Virus record (IMG/VR): IMGVR_UViG_3300032053_000622
Span: 1-21,354 of that record
DNA: 21,354 nt
From: a virus
Reading direction: 5' to 3' (one strand)
The notes below the pieces were generated by a model. The model made no database searches. It had not been told where the DNA came from and saw only the letters and a list, made by a program, of their open reading frames with translations. A program made the position numbers and the translations under genes. Positions 14,389 to 21,354 of the stretch are shown here, piece by piece. The stretch's first letter is position 1; each line of letters opens with the position of its first letter.

Positions 14389-14416
14389 AGTATGAGAAAT
14401 CCACCAGAAGAGTCAA
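14389..14416 (-). promoter_or_regulatory. Candidate internal promoter for the capsid genes (TTGACT-N16-CATACT)
   Basis: In the 144-base gap after the portal gene, the minus strand has TTGACT (14416-14411, 5 of 6 to consensus) and CATACT (14394-14389, 4 of 6) with a 16-nt spacer. The predicted start near 14382 leaves a leader of about 35 nt before the AAGGAGGT of the next gene. It would give extra transcription of the scaffold and major capsid genes. The -10 box is weak, so this is only a candidate. Confidence 0.45.
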
Positions 14417-14491
14417 GAAACACTTCGAGTTAACCTGTGAATTTTTGAAATTTAAAAAGTTTGTGTGGGTCAGGTGGGAAAATAAGAAATT

Positions 14492-16093
14492 CTAGTCAGT
14501 CATACCCGAATTCTTTTTCAAGTTATTCTCAACTATCTTTTCTCCGCGAATTTCATCAGGACCGCCTCTAGTAGCAGCATTTGAACCAGCTTTACGAGCA
14601 GTATCGAAAGAAACGCCTAATTCCATATCCTCTTTCTTCTCTTCTCGTGATTCATCTATGATTCTTTCAATTTCACCCTGTGAAAATCCATCTTTCTCCA
14701 ACTCAAGTCTACGAGTAGTAAGACCCAAATCAAGTCGTTCTCTAGAAAGAGAGACTTCTCTAACTTCATCCTGCGGAAGAGGATTAGAAAATGTCACATC
14801 ATTTCTATATTTATTTCCTTTAAGTTCTTTCATCTTTTTACCGAAAGCTGGATCACCAACTTCAGTTATTTTAAGCATCATTCGATTTATGAGTCGAATA
14901 CCTAAACCGTATGTAAGAACCTTAGCATCACGTTTTTCCATAAGTGGTAGGTATTGCATTTGTAAAGAAACTCCCGAAGGAGCAACGGAACTGCTGGTCA
15001 ATTTTCCTAGAACTTGTTCAGGTGTACTGGAAAGTTCCAGCATGGACGTTTTTAGGTTCTGCCAATGCGCGCTGGCAGCGACCAAATCACCTTTCAATTC
15101 AAGATTTTCGACCTTCGCACCCTCGGGTAAAGCCCAAGTTCTATTAGCTCCTTTTTCGAGATCTTTAAGTTTAGCGCCATAAATAATGGTCTGTGGAGAC
15201 GCATGATAATTTATAATATCAGAAATATCAGTACCTTTTTCATTAAGTTCTTTATTCAACTCAGTAATATCCGCAAGATCTGACAGTCCATAATACTCTC
15301 CAGATAGCGGATAATTTGGAATATGAATTATAGGAATTTCTCCTAGAGGATTCTCTTTCTCCTCAATAAGAACCTTATCTTCATAGTATCTAACTAAAGC
15401 AGGACGAATTATCTTGCCTTGTTTATCCATTATAGGAGCTAACCACTCTTCACAAACATACACCATATCAACTGAGGTCATAGTTTGTAGTCCGCGATGA
15501 GCGCTCGGCAAAGAATAATTAGTCGCTGATGGCGGATCTCTATAAACAGGATTCACAATCAGAATCCTCTTAAGTTTCTTTCTGTCTACTCCATAAGGAC
15601 CACCAAACTCAGGAAAAACTAAATGGCTAGGGATAATATCCGCTCTTGCATAAGGATCTTCCAAAGGATCATTTACATCCCAGGAAACTCTTACAAAAAC
15701 ATCCCCTGTGATAGCTCCGCTCTGTCCAGCTTCTAAACACCAAAGGTTTTTATTGTTCCTTCTCCAGGTTTCTTCAAGTGTGTAGCGAACAAACTCCCTA
15801 TCTTCTTTTTCATTCTGAGATGTAGATGGATCATCTGGAATTGAAATATCAAACCCTTTTTTAAAAGCGAAATTTGTGTGCAGATCAACTATCTTCCTAC
15901 AATAATTCATAGTTAACAGCGGATCATTAGCATCCCTTAAATAAGACCAATGCTTTCCTAAATAATAGAGCCAATACTTTCTGTATGCTTGAACTCTTCT
16001 CTGATGTGTTCTAGCCATATCATCAGGAAACAACAAACCCGCAATTTCTGATATGGAATATGAAGAGGTAAGGCTTGGATCTGTATAGCTCAT
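14492..16093 (-). CDS. Portal protein (SPP1 gp6-like family)
   Basis: Forms the dodecameric ring at one capsid vertex through which DNA enters and leaves, and to which terminase and neck proteins bind. Its position directly after terminase and its 533-residue length both fit. Family-like features are the N-terminal YYLGKHWSYL followed by NYCRKIVDLHTNFAFKKG (63-80), the core segment GLSDLADITELNKELNEKGT (259-278) leading into the crown/stem region, and the downstream SSSVAPSGVSLQMQYLPL (357-374). The C-terminal 60 residues are rich in charged helix (IERIIDESREEKKEDME). The start overlaps the previous stop by 4 bases (ATGA). The assignment rests on motif and context; the subfamily is less certain. 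Confidence 0.88.
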   Translation of the reverse strand: MSYTDPSLTSSYSISEIAGLLFPDDMARTHQRRVQAYRKYWLYYLGKHWSYLRDANDPLLTMNYCRKIVDLHTNFAFKKGFDISIPDDPSTSQNEKEDREFVRYTLEETWRRNNKNLWCLEAGQSGAITGDVFVRVSWDVNDPLEDPYARADIIPSHLVFPEFGGPYGVDRKKLKRILIVNPVYRDPPSATNYSLPSAHRGLQTMTSVDMVYVCEEWLAPIMDKQGKIIRPALVRYYEDKVLIEEKENPLGEIPIIHIPNYPLSGEYYGLSDLADITELNKELNEKGTDISDIINYHASPQTIIYGAKLKDLEKGANRTWALPEGAKVENLELKGDLVAASAHWQNLKTSMLELSSTPEQVLGKLTSSSVAPSGVSLQMQYLPLMEKRDAKVLTYGLGIRLINRMMLKITEVGDPAFGKKMKELKGNKYRNDVTFSNPLPQDEVREVSLSRERLDLGLTTRRLELEKDGFSQGEIERIIDESREEKKEDMELGVSFDTARKAGSNAATRGGPDEIRGEKIVENNLKKNSGMTD

Positions 16094-16335
16094 TTTTTCT
16101 CCGTTTCGAGGGAGCCTTCTCGTGTCTTAGTCCCTGACTGTACCCCCTCTACTTTATCTACACCAAAACCGCCGTAATTCCTAACCTCAGGCTGTATCCC
16201 TGTTTGTCCTAAAAACGCATCCTGAAATGAATTCATCCTTTGAATTACTGGGGAATCAGCTTTTCTGATTTCATGGTATATCCGTAACGACTCCCCTATT
16301 TTCTTTCTTGTTTCTTCAGAGAGAATCCTAGTCAT
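16090..16335 (-). CDS. Small protein with NUMOD3-like N terminus, 81 aa
   Basis: The start overlaps the terminase stop (TAATG) and the stop overlaps the portal start (ATGA), so it is translationally coupled on both sides and very likely real. Residues 6-17 (SEETRKKIGESL) closely resemble NUMOD3, the short helical DNA-binding module found in GIY-YIG and HNH homing endonucleases. No nuclease domain follows. The rest is polar and probably disordered, with a Gly-rich stretch (YGGFGVDK). It could be a DNA-contacting packaging accessory, or the match to so short a motif could be chance. Function unknown. Confidence 0.75.
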   Translation of the reverse strand: MTRILSEETRKKIGESLRIYHEIRKADSPVIQRMNSFQDAFLGQTGIQPEVRNYGGFGVDKVEGVQSGTKTREGSLETEKK

Positions 16336-18110
16336 TAATCAAATCTTCCTCTCTTAGATGGTCTTGTTCGACCAAAGCCATGAGGCTGCAAGGTCTGTTT
16401 AGCCCAAGCTCCAGCAGCTCTAAGTTCTCTAGCAGCATCCCAAATTGTACCAGATCGACCCATTATAAATGGATTAATAGCTTCTTCAACTTCCATTGTA
16501 CCTCTTACATTAGCAATCCAACAAAGCATCATAGCTGAATCCGGAAAGTCATCAAACGCATTTTCTGCATCTTTAGGTTTATGGACAACCATCTGTTGTC
16601 CTCTCCATTCCTTTTCTAAATCATGCATTTGATGAACAAACTTTTGCCACTTAAGAGTTTTAGTTACACGTCCTCCTCCAGGATATGTAAATCTCTTACC
16701 TGTAAGTTCCTGTAAAAATACTTTATAGCCTATATCCTTAGATTGTGCAGAAAATAGGAAGGGTTCTACATGAATGCTCGATTCTGCCAATTCAGCAGCA
16801 ATACGAGAATATACAGGATCGCCCTTACCTGTGGCATCTATGATAACTTCTTGTAATTTATAGTTTTTTAAGAAATCTACTATCTGCGGATGCTGCGCTT
16901 CATGATCATCGCCGTATAGCTCTAACCAATTGTAAATGTGAACAGCAAATCGCTCCTCTCCACCAATCATAAATGGACAATCCCAAAAAACTTTTCCAAC
17001 AGTGATTACTGTTGAGTTGGCTCTACCAACATCTATTGCAGCAATTATTCCTGGAGTTCCTGGATCGTATGTTACAAGACCCGGAGCGCGCGTAAACTCC
17101 AACCTTCTTCTACTTCTACCTTTTCCTATTTCTGCAAATAGCGAATTCTTATTATCCTTAATAGCACATTCGTCGAACAAATCTGGATTGATAAACATAC
17201 CCCGGTCAAGCATCCAATGAAGTCGGTACTTCATTCTAAAGTCATCGGAATCTTCTCCTAATCTACCTTTTTCTTTCTCTACATATTTTTTATATCTAGG
17301 ATTATACCTCTGACACTCAATATAATCATACTCATAATGTCTTCGATATTTAGACCTAATAACCCCATCGGAAATATCTGATCTCTTATTTCGTCTACAA
17401 GCAAGGTAAAAATCAGACCTAACCTTATTAGGAGTTCCAATTTTTACAAGTGTTCCAGCCATTGCAGCAGCCATTGGATGTATTGAAGACCTAATTTTAT
17501 TAGAAGGAATATCTTGTGTTTCCTCTAAAAGAATTAAGTGATATGTCTTACCTTCAATTTTAGACTGGGGAGAAGCAGTGCCGCAATCCACAAAAGACCC
17601 ATTTGGAAGGGTCATATTCTCTTTTTCATGAGTCAAGTCGATATTGATGTCTGGGTCAAGAAGGGCGAGCTTTGCCTCCCTAGAATACATCCTAGCTCGC
17701 ATCCTCGACCACATGATACCAGATTGTTCATAGGTTGGCGCATAGATTCCTATCCATATTCCTTTATTAAACTTGGCTATCCTTGGATCATTTGGAATAT
17801 TCTTAGCTAATATAGGAAGTAATACCATAAGGCCACAGGTAGTTACAGCTACTGTTTCTGTTTTTCCTGTCTGTCTTGCGAATAGGGCAGTGACTTCCTC
17901 TGCATCTTCTGAAAGCAAAGAGAATACAATACGCCAACCAAACTCTAACTGATAAGGATAAAGTTCTAATCCTGTCATCTCCTGAGAATAGAACATAATC
18001 ATATCTGCTAATTTCTCGATCTCCTCCTTACTCAACGGCCTATTTGGAATACCGTCAGAAATCTGTTGCTCGAACTGCTTTGTTTTTTCCTGTATCTGTG
18101 GAGTTTCCAT
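16335..18110 (-). CDS. terL: Terminase large subunit (DNA-packaging ATPase and nuclease)
   Basis: This is the motor that cuts concatemeric phage DNA and pumps it through the portal. Numbering from the ATG at 18110 (591 aa), the Walker A-like loop is RQTGKT (79-84) and Walker B is LILLEE (192-197), followed by the coupling region near KIGTPNK. The RNase H-like nuclease has its acidic residues at D360 (AAIDVG), D425 (VIIDATG) and D524 (FPDSAMM), so both catalytic centres look intact. An in-frame TTG at 18137 has GAGGT about 6-7 nt upstream, whereas the ATG has no clear ribosome binding site. I prefer the ATG because the TTG extension adds an unlikely MFGLCYLFW start and its ribosome site lies in the hairpin. 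The stop overlaps the next start (TAATG). Confidence 0.95.
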   Translation of the reverse strand: METPQIQEKTKQFEQQISDGIPNRPLSKEEIEKLADMIMFYSQEMTGLELYPYQLEFGWRIVFSLLSEDAEEVTALFARQTGKTETVAVTTCGLMVLLPILAKNIPNDPRIAKFNKGIWIGIYAPTYEQSGIMWSRMRARMYSREAKLALLDPDINIDLTHEKENMTLPNGSFVDCGTASPQSKIEGKTYHLILLEETQDIPSNKIRSSIHPMAAAMAGTLVKIGTPNKVRSDFYLACRRNKRSDISDGVIRSKYRRHYEYDYIECQRYNPRYKKYVEKEKGRLGEDSDDFRMKYRLHWMLDRGMFINPDLFDECAIKDNKNSLFAEIGKGRSRRRLEFTRAPGLVTYDPGTPGIIAAIDVGRANSTVITVGKVFWDCPFMIGGEERFAVHIYNWLELYGDDHEAQHPQIVDFLKNYKLQEVIIDATGKGDPVYSRIAAELAESSIHVEPFLFSAQSKDIGYKVFLQELTGKRFTYPGGGRVTKTLKWQKFVHQMHDLEKEWRGQQMVVHKPKDAENAFDDFPDSAMMLCWIANVRGTMEVEEAINPFIMGRSGTIWDAARELRAAGAWAKQTLQPHGFGRTRPSKRGRFD

Positions 18111-18131
18111 CCAGAAAAGATAGCACAAACC

Positions 18132-18177
18132 GAACAAAAGAAAACCTCGAACCTGTTATTAGACAGATCCGAGGTTT
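18132..18177 (-). terminator. Terminator-like hairpin before the terminase gene
   Basis: The arms AAACCTCG (18142-18149) and CGAGGTTT (18170-18177) pair perfectly over 8 bp. An inner 4-bp stem CTGT/ACAG (18153-18156 with 18163-18166) closes a 6-nt loop, with a 3x3 internal loop between the stems. On the minus strand it is followed by a T-rich run (TTTTCTTTTG). This suits an intrinsic terminator or attenuator, but it lies only about 30-65 bases before the terminase start, so it may reduce rather than end transcription. Confidence 0.5.
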
Positions 18178-18208
18178 GGGGAAATGGAACTAGAGGGTTC
18201 TGGCTGGA

Positions 18209-18853
18209 TTAACCTTGTACGATCTGCCAGGTATTATCTATCTTTTGAACTAGCTCAGAAGATAATCCTAACTCTTTCGCTCTCATAATAGCAGAACGCT
18301 TGTTTGCAAAGTGTTCTACTTCTTTTTCAAATCCTTCTATTAAATCAACCTTAGTTGGTTCTCCCTCAGTAACCGTTTCTGTATCTTCTGAGGCAAAGAA
18401 TTTAAAGGTCTTACCTGAAGCTCTACCCATATTTTCAGGGTTAGCTTCTACAGTTTTCTTCTCACGAACTTTTCGTTCTTTCTTTTCTGTTTTAGAAACA
18501 ATGTCACCTAGAGTGATACATGTTTCATCAACAACCTTAGCGTCCGTAAATAATCTTTGTCCTTCTTCTGACATTAAGTAAGCAGCACATATTTTTATCT
18601 CAGACATTCTAGATGTCCAGCGATATGCAACATACTGCCCATATTTTTCACGGAAGGGCGTTCCTTCTCGCGTCTCCACAAAAACAACACCTTTAGGAAC
18701 ATTTCCCTCTTTAAAAAGTTTCACCACAACCTCCCCAGTATAGGGATTATTGGTGACATACCTATACGAAGGAGAAGTATTCTTCTCCTTTATAGCCTTA
18801 ATTTTAACTACTTCTGTTACAGTTTCTACATCTTTTTCTGTTAGGTTTTCCAT
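18209..18853 (-). CDS. Hypothetical protein upstream of the large terminase, 214 aa
   Basis: I do not recognise a family. The ATG is preceded by AAGGA with about 8 nt spacing. The first 25 residues are Glu/Lys/Val-rich. Residues 29-105 look like a mixed alpha/beta domain (YRYVTNNPYTGEVVVKLF to LMSEEGQRLF). A charged linker about 120-145 (KTEKKERKVREKK) leads to a helical C-terminal part ending in WQIVQG. Its place directly before the terminase is where the small terminase often lies, but no helix-turn-helix DNA-binding segment is evident, so I do not assign that role. A terminator-like hairpin separates it from the terminase gene. It could be a DNA-binding or regulatory protein. Confidence 0.7.
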   Translation of the reverse strand: MENLTEKDVETVTEVVKIKAIKEKNTSPSYRYVTNNPYTGEVVVKLFKEGNVPKGVVFVETREGTPFREKYGQYVAYRWTSRMSEIKICAAYLMSEEGQRLFTDAKVVDETCITLGDIVSKTEKKERKVREKKTVEANPENMGRASGKTFKFFASEDTETVTEGEPTKVDLIEGFEKEVEHFANKRSAIMRAKELGLSSELVQKIDNTWQIVQG

Positions 18854-18856
18854 TCG

Positions 18857-18958
18857 CTATTCCTTGTGTTGTAGGTGTTTGAATGATTCATTAGAACCAT
18901 TCGTGCCGTTTGTTTGTTGTAGTTTTTTAAGGTCAAATCTGTGGTCAATGTGTTTCAT
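18857..18958 (-). CDS. Possible small leaderless ORF, 33 aa
   Basis: An ATG at 18958 opens a 33-codon frame that begins MKHIDHRFDLKKLQQ, ends in HLQHKE and stops with TAG, 3 bases before the next gene's ATG. There is no Shine-Dalgarno sequence. The predicted transcription start lies only about 5 nt upstream, so translation would be leaderless. The AAGGA of the following gene overlaps its last codons, which would suit coupling. The composition is polar and basic with no recognised domain. It may be a real small protein, a leader peptide or chance. Confidence 0.3.
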   Translation of the reverse strand: MKHIDHRFDLKKLQQTNGTNGSNESFKHLQHKE

Positions 18959-18969
18959 GGTATAGGATA

Positions 18970-18998
18970 AGTATAAGGATCATACTTAAGATTTTCAA
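18970..18998 (-). promoter_or_regulatory. Sigma70-like promoter (TTGAAA-N17-TATACT)
   Basis: On the minus strand the -35 box TTGAAA (18998-18993) and the -10 box TATACT (18975-18970) each match consensus at 5 of 6 positions with a 17-nt spacer. It lies just after the glycosyltransferase stop and before the 214-residue gene and the terminase. Transcription would start near 18963. It probably drives the packaging genes. A 7-bp inverted repeat (18968-18974 with 18982-18988) overlaps the -10 box and spacer and could be an operator. Confidence 0.6.
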
Positions 18999-19015
18999 TA
19001 GAAATTTGAATATAC

Positions 19016-19948
19016 TTATGATAATAATTTAACCATAGACTTAATTATCTTAATATGATCTGTATATTCACTTATAAATATAGAAGTAGTATCTACAAAA
19101 CGTAATGCTTGCTCAATACATGCTCTAGCATGTTCTACTGAATACGCCTCATATCTAAATCGACTATATATTTTTTTAAATGGTTCTACATTCGGAATAA
19201 CTGGGATGGCTCCTGCTAAAACACCTTCAAAAATAGAGACATTAAGTGTGTCTCTAAGTGAAGCAGAGAAAACAATCTTAGTTTCTCCTAACAATAAATC
19301 ATAATCCTTACCGTAAAGATTTCTTACTGAAAAACCCATCTGTTTAAGTGTATTTACATATTCAGCTTCTAGGGGATCTTTCCCCGGATTTATCCCAGCC
19401 GAAAAGATAGTCTTATCCTTCCAGGGTTTTAATATAATACCAGCCAGCATAGGTTGCCTATCATTTGCTAACCTACCTGGTACAACAATCCACTTTTTAT
19501 CCTTAGATTCAAATCTACCTTTATCAATTGGAAATCCAACTGTAACTAGCCGAGTTAAATCAGTAATATTAGGCTTATAAAACTCAATAAATTTATCCCT
19601 ACTCCACTTAGTATTAAACATGATTATGTCGAATTTATTTAGATTTAGTCTAAAGGTATCATAAAAATCTTTTTGTTCTTTGTGGTCAAAATAACCCAAT
19701 AACTCTGGTCCGCCGTGATGATGGCCCACAATTTTTTCCCCGTTAGACTTTGCTAATTTTATAAACTTGAGGAACTCATAGTCGGTATCTCCCTGTAAAA
19801 ACCAAACATCACAGGGTCTAAACTTTTTAGCTTCAGGAAGGTATCCAACAACATCAATCCCTAAATCATTTAGGGTTTTTTCCAAAAGCGAAGAATATTC
19901 ATAAGTCCATGTTCCCACTTCTGTCCGGCGGATGAAATTTACTTTCAC
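19016..19948 (-). CDS. Glycosyltransferase, GT-B fold (GT4-like)
   Basis: Predicted to transfer a sugar from a nucleotide-sugar donor; the acceptor is unknown. The C-terminal half has the GT4 donor-site pattern: VVPGRLANDR (155-164), then SLRDTLNVSIFEGVLAGAIP (230-249), with E241 placed like the conserved Glu of the EX7E region, followed by PVIPN. The N-terminal half contains GHHHGGPELL (75-84), as in the acceptor-side domain, and FDIIMFNTKW (106-115), typical of the hinge. At 310 residues it is somewhat short for a GT4 enzyme. The start is GTG, supported by AAGGAG about 7 nt upstream. It is the last gene of the accessory block and sits ahead of a promoter. Phage enzymes of this kind can decorate virion proteins, DNA or host glycans; the sequence does not decide which. 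Confidence 0.8.
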   Translation of the reverse strand: MKVNFIRRTEVGTWTYEYSSLLEKTLNDLGIDVVGYLPEAKKFRPCDVWFLQGDTDYEFLKFIKLAKSNGEKIVGHHHGGPELLGYFDHKEQKDFYDTFRLNLNKFDIIMFNTKWSRDKFIEFYKPNITDLTRLVTVGFPIDKGRFESKDKKWIVVPGRLANDRQPMLAGIILKPWKDKTIFSAGINPGKDPLEAEYVNTLKQMGFSVRNLYGKDYDLLLGETKIVFSASLRDTLNVSIFEGVLAGAIPVIPNVEPFKKIYSRFRYEAYSVEHARACIEQALRFVDTTSIFISEYTDHIKIIKSMVKLLS

Positions 19949-20117
19949 CTAAAATCTCCTTCAGTTTTTCTTCATACATGCTACAAAACCACTTTTGCTT
20001 AGCAAGAGACATACCAGAAAACAACACGCCTATCTGCTTTTTTTCTTCTTTTGTATTACTCTTTTTTTTCAATAGTCGTTCTAAAGTAATCAAACATAGC
20101 AAACTATCCATAGACAT
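19899..20117 (-). CDS. Hypothetical protein, 72 aa
   Basis: A short helical, lysine-rich protein of no recognised family. Its ATG overlaps the stop of the membrane-protein gene by one base (TAATG), which supports translational coupling and this start rather than the second ATG two codons later. It overlaps the glycosyltransferase start by 50 nt, a large overlap that leaves some doubt about the exact 3' extent or reality of the gene. Two cysteines (C8 and C45) do not form a recognisable metal site. Function unknown. Confidence 0.5.
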   Translation of the reverse strand: MSMDSLLCLITLERLLKKKSNTKEEKKQIGVLFSGMSLAKQKWFCSMYEEKLKEILGESKFHPPDRSGNMDL

Positions 20118-20425
20118 TATGGGTTCTCTTTCTGTGTTTTTGGAACTGGTGGAGGAACCTTCTTGTTCTTAACTTGTTGATAAGCTTTATGTAAAATTTG
20201 ACTCATTTCTTTATTAGTCTGTAAACAATTTCCTTGTTTTTGAAGGTTTTCTTTCCAGAGTCTCTCTTTTTTTTCTTCCAGTTTATTTTTTATAAGAATT
20301 CGTTTTAACCTGCGCAACTCTCTTTTAGAGCCGAATAAAATTTCCAATATTGAAAAAACAAAAAGCAAAACTAGAAGGATGGCTCCAATCAAAATAGCGG
20401 AGAAAATTGAAGAAATTTCAAGCAT
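20117..20425 (-). CDS. Small single-pass membrane protein with charged helical tail, 102 aa
   Basis: The ATG at 20425 is preferred over one nine codons upstream because AAGGA sits 6 nt before it. Residues about 3-30 are strongly hydrophobic (IFSAILIGAILLVLLFVFSI), giving one membrane segment. A long basic and glutamate/lysine-rich helix follows, probably a coiled coil, then a Pro-rich tail (PPPVPK). The stop overlaps the next start in a TAATG. The layout resembles small phage membrane proteins such as holins or inner-membrane spanin components. No lysin is adjacent, however, so a lysis role is only a possibility. It could equally be a membrane anchor for the neighbouring modification enzymes. 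Confidence 0.6.
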   Translation of the reverse strand: MLEISSIFSAILIGAILLVLLFVFSILEILFGSKRELRRLKRILIKNKLEEKKERLWKENLQKQGNCLQTNKEMSQILHKAYQQVKNKKVPPPVPKTQKENP

Positions 20426-20455
20426 CGCTGTTCCTTTCTTCAGAACAGCCACACT

Positions 20456-20770
20456 TCAAATAAACCGCGTGACTGTTATTCTGTATGCTACACCCTCTGT
20501 TGTGATTAAGTTAACTGTGTCAGAATCAGCGACAGAACACTCAATTGACTTTATTTCGACATTGAATTTCTTCAACTCTTGTCTGGCGAGATTGAAATCT
20601 TTAGATGGATTCTTACCTTCAAGCCAAGATTTAAACGCTTCTAAACATAGCTGTACTACTTCGGGTATGTCCGCACTTATCGCAGCAGAAAGCTTAACTA
20701 TTCGTCTTGAGCGTTTATTGTATTCGTCAGTACGGCTTGCCAATGACTCGATAAAATGCTTGGTAGTCAT
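20456..20770 (-). CDS. Hypothetical protein, 104 aa
   Basis: I do not recognise the family. The frame is open from a TTG/ATG-like position further upstream, but I chose the ATG at 20770 because AAAGAG lies about 4 nt before it. This start overlaps the end of the methyltransferase gene by 44 nt. The N-terminal two thirds look helical, with a basic patch (KRSRRIVK). The last 40 residues look like beta strands ending in YRITVTRF. There is no signal peptide, membrane segment or cysteine motif. The overlap with the methyltransferase gene and the 30-nt gap to the next gene place it in the same transcript. Function unknown. Confidence 0.6.
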   Translation of the reverse strand: MTTKHFIESLASRTDEYNKRSRRIVKLSAAISADIPEVVQLCLEAFKSWLEGKNPSKDFNLARQELKKFNVEIKSIECSVADSDTVNLITTEGVAYRITVTRFI

Positions 20771-21329
20771 TAAACTCTTTCTTAGCTTGTATAAAACCTT
20801 TTCCACTCCAGGATAATTCCATTATAGTTTTTCCACCTGGAGGGACATCACCCAGTGGATTTCCCCACCCTCCAAACCAGGAGGTTAGTACAATAGAACC
20901 ACCGGGAACAACATTCTTTTCAAAAACATTATCTAAAAATTCTTGGCCGTATAGCATTTTGTGTTCTTTTTCCAAATACTCTAGGTCATCCAAGTAGGCC
21001 AAACAATCTGATATAACAACAATATCTGCTCTTATAGAAGGAAGTGGATCTCTCATATCATACACGTATGCATTAACTCGATTTATTTCTATGCATCTTT
21101 GCACAGCAAGACTGCAAAGATCGTATCCTACGAGTAGGTTTGGGTGACAAATATCCCTAATTTCTTTTAGAAGGAGCCCTTCACCACACCCATATTCAAC
21201 AATACTCAGTCCTTTTGTTACAAAAGCGTTTACTGGAAGGATCTGTTTACACAATCCGGCGGTTATACAATGCCTGTTTGCTACATGATAACCCCACGGA
21301 TCTTCTCCTTGACCATAAAAAACATCCAT
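20727..21329 (-). CDS. Class I SAM-dependent methyltransferase (NodS-like), possibly 5'-truncated
   Basis: Predicted to transfer a methyl group from S-adenosylmethionine to an unknown acceptor. The glycine-rich motif I (VEYGCGEGLL, about residues 44-53) forms the SAM-binding loop. It is followed by an acidic strand end (GYD, 68-70) and a motif IV-like stretch (ADIVVISDCLAYL, 101-113). The N-terminal DPWGY (10-14) recalls the NodS-type methyltransferases. The ATG at 21329 is preceded by AAAGAGG only about 2 nt away, which is too close for a normal ribosome binding site. The frame stays open to the window edge (upstream residues would read RGLSKEE), so the true start may lie outside. The gene opens a compact run with three small genes and a glycosyltransferase, suggesting modification of a glycan, the virion or DNA. 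The fold is fairly certain; the substrate is unknown. Confidence 0.8.
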   Translation of the reverse strand: MDVFYGQGEDPWGYHVANRHCITAGLCKQILPVNAFVTKGLSIVEYGCGEGLLLKEIRDICHPNLLVGYDLCSLAVQRCIEINRVNAYVYDMRDPLPSIRADIVVISDCLAYLDDLEYLEKEHKMLYGQEFLDNVFEKNVVPGGSIVLTSWFGGWGNPLGDVPPGGKTIMELSWSGKGFIQAKKEFNDYQAFYRVIGKPY

Positions 21330-21354
21330 TTCCTCTTTAGATAGTCCCCGTTTT

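Noticed and set aside
18110-18137. N-terminal extension of the terminase from TTG 18137
   Set aside because: It has a better-spaced ribosome site, but the extension is an aromatic-rich MFGLCYLFW and the site lies within a terminator-like stem. I kept the ATG but note the alternative in the feature.

Overview
This window is the virion-assembly region of a contractile-tailed double-stranded DNA phage (myovirus morphotype, class Caudoviricetes), or of a prophage. Every gene I accept reads on the minus strand, so the transcriptional order runs from high to low coordinates. I see no integrase, bacterial gene, tRNA, rRNA, insertion sequence or CRISPR array. The host cannot be named from the sequence. 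The AGGAGG-type ribosome binding sites and sigma70-like promoters fit a bacterial host, and most of the DNA is AT-rich. No stretch longer than about 170 bases lacks a gene.

Layout in order of transcription. (1) 21354-19016, accessory block: a SAM-dependent methyltransferase, two small unknown proteins (one with a single membrane segment), another small unknown protein, and a GT-B-type glycosyltransferase. They are tightly spaced or overlapping. (2) 19015-18857, a sigma70-like promoter followed by a possible leaderless 33-codon reading frame. (3) 18853-14492, packaging: an unknown 214-residue protein, a terminator-like hairpin, the large terminase subunit, an 81-residue protein with a NUMOD3-like start, and the portal. 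(4) 14416-11931, capsid: an internal promoter, a 64-residue polar protein, a coiled-coil scaffold candidate, an N4-gp56-type major capsid protein, a perfect 16-bp hairpin, and an unknown 121-residue protein. (5) 11928-9446, neck: a connector-like protein with a C-terminal fibronectin type III domain, a head-closure candidate, an HK97-gp10-like protein, and a tail-terminator candidate ending in Gly-X-Y repeats. (6) 9341-1, contractile tail: an enlarged sheath, tube, gp26-like chaperone with a -1 frameshift extension, tape measure, a CIS-tube-like protein, a LysM protein, a gpD/gp27-like hub, and the start of a gpV/gp5-like spike protein cut by the window edge.

The genes form one assembly line: terminase and portal package DNA into a scaffolded capsid, neck proteins close it, and tube and sheath polymerise to a length set by the tape measure on a hub built from the CIS-tube/LysM/gpD/gpV cassette. 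The main unexpected signals are in expression control. They are a T TTT TTC slippery heptamer whose -1 product ends exactly at the tape-measure start; a 9-bp triplet repeat that makes a nine-codon coupling ORF filling the gap after the tape measure; two strong hairpins at module boundaries; a possible SD-masking duplex before the sheath gene; and a promoter placed so that its transcript would be almost leaderless.
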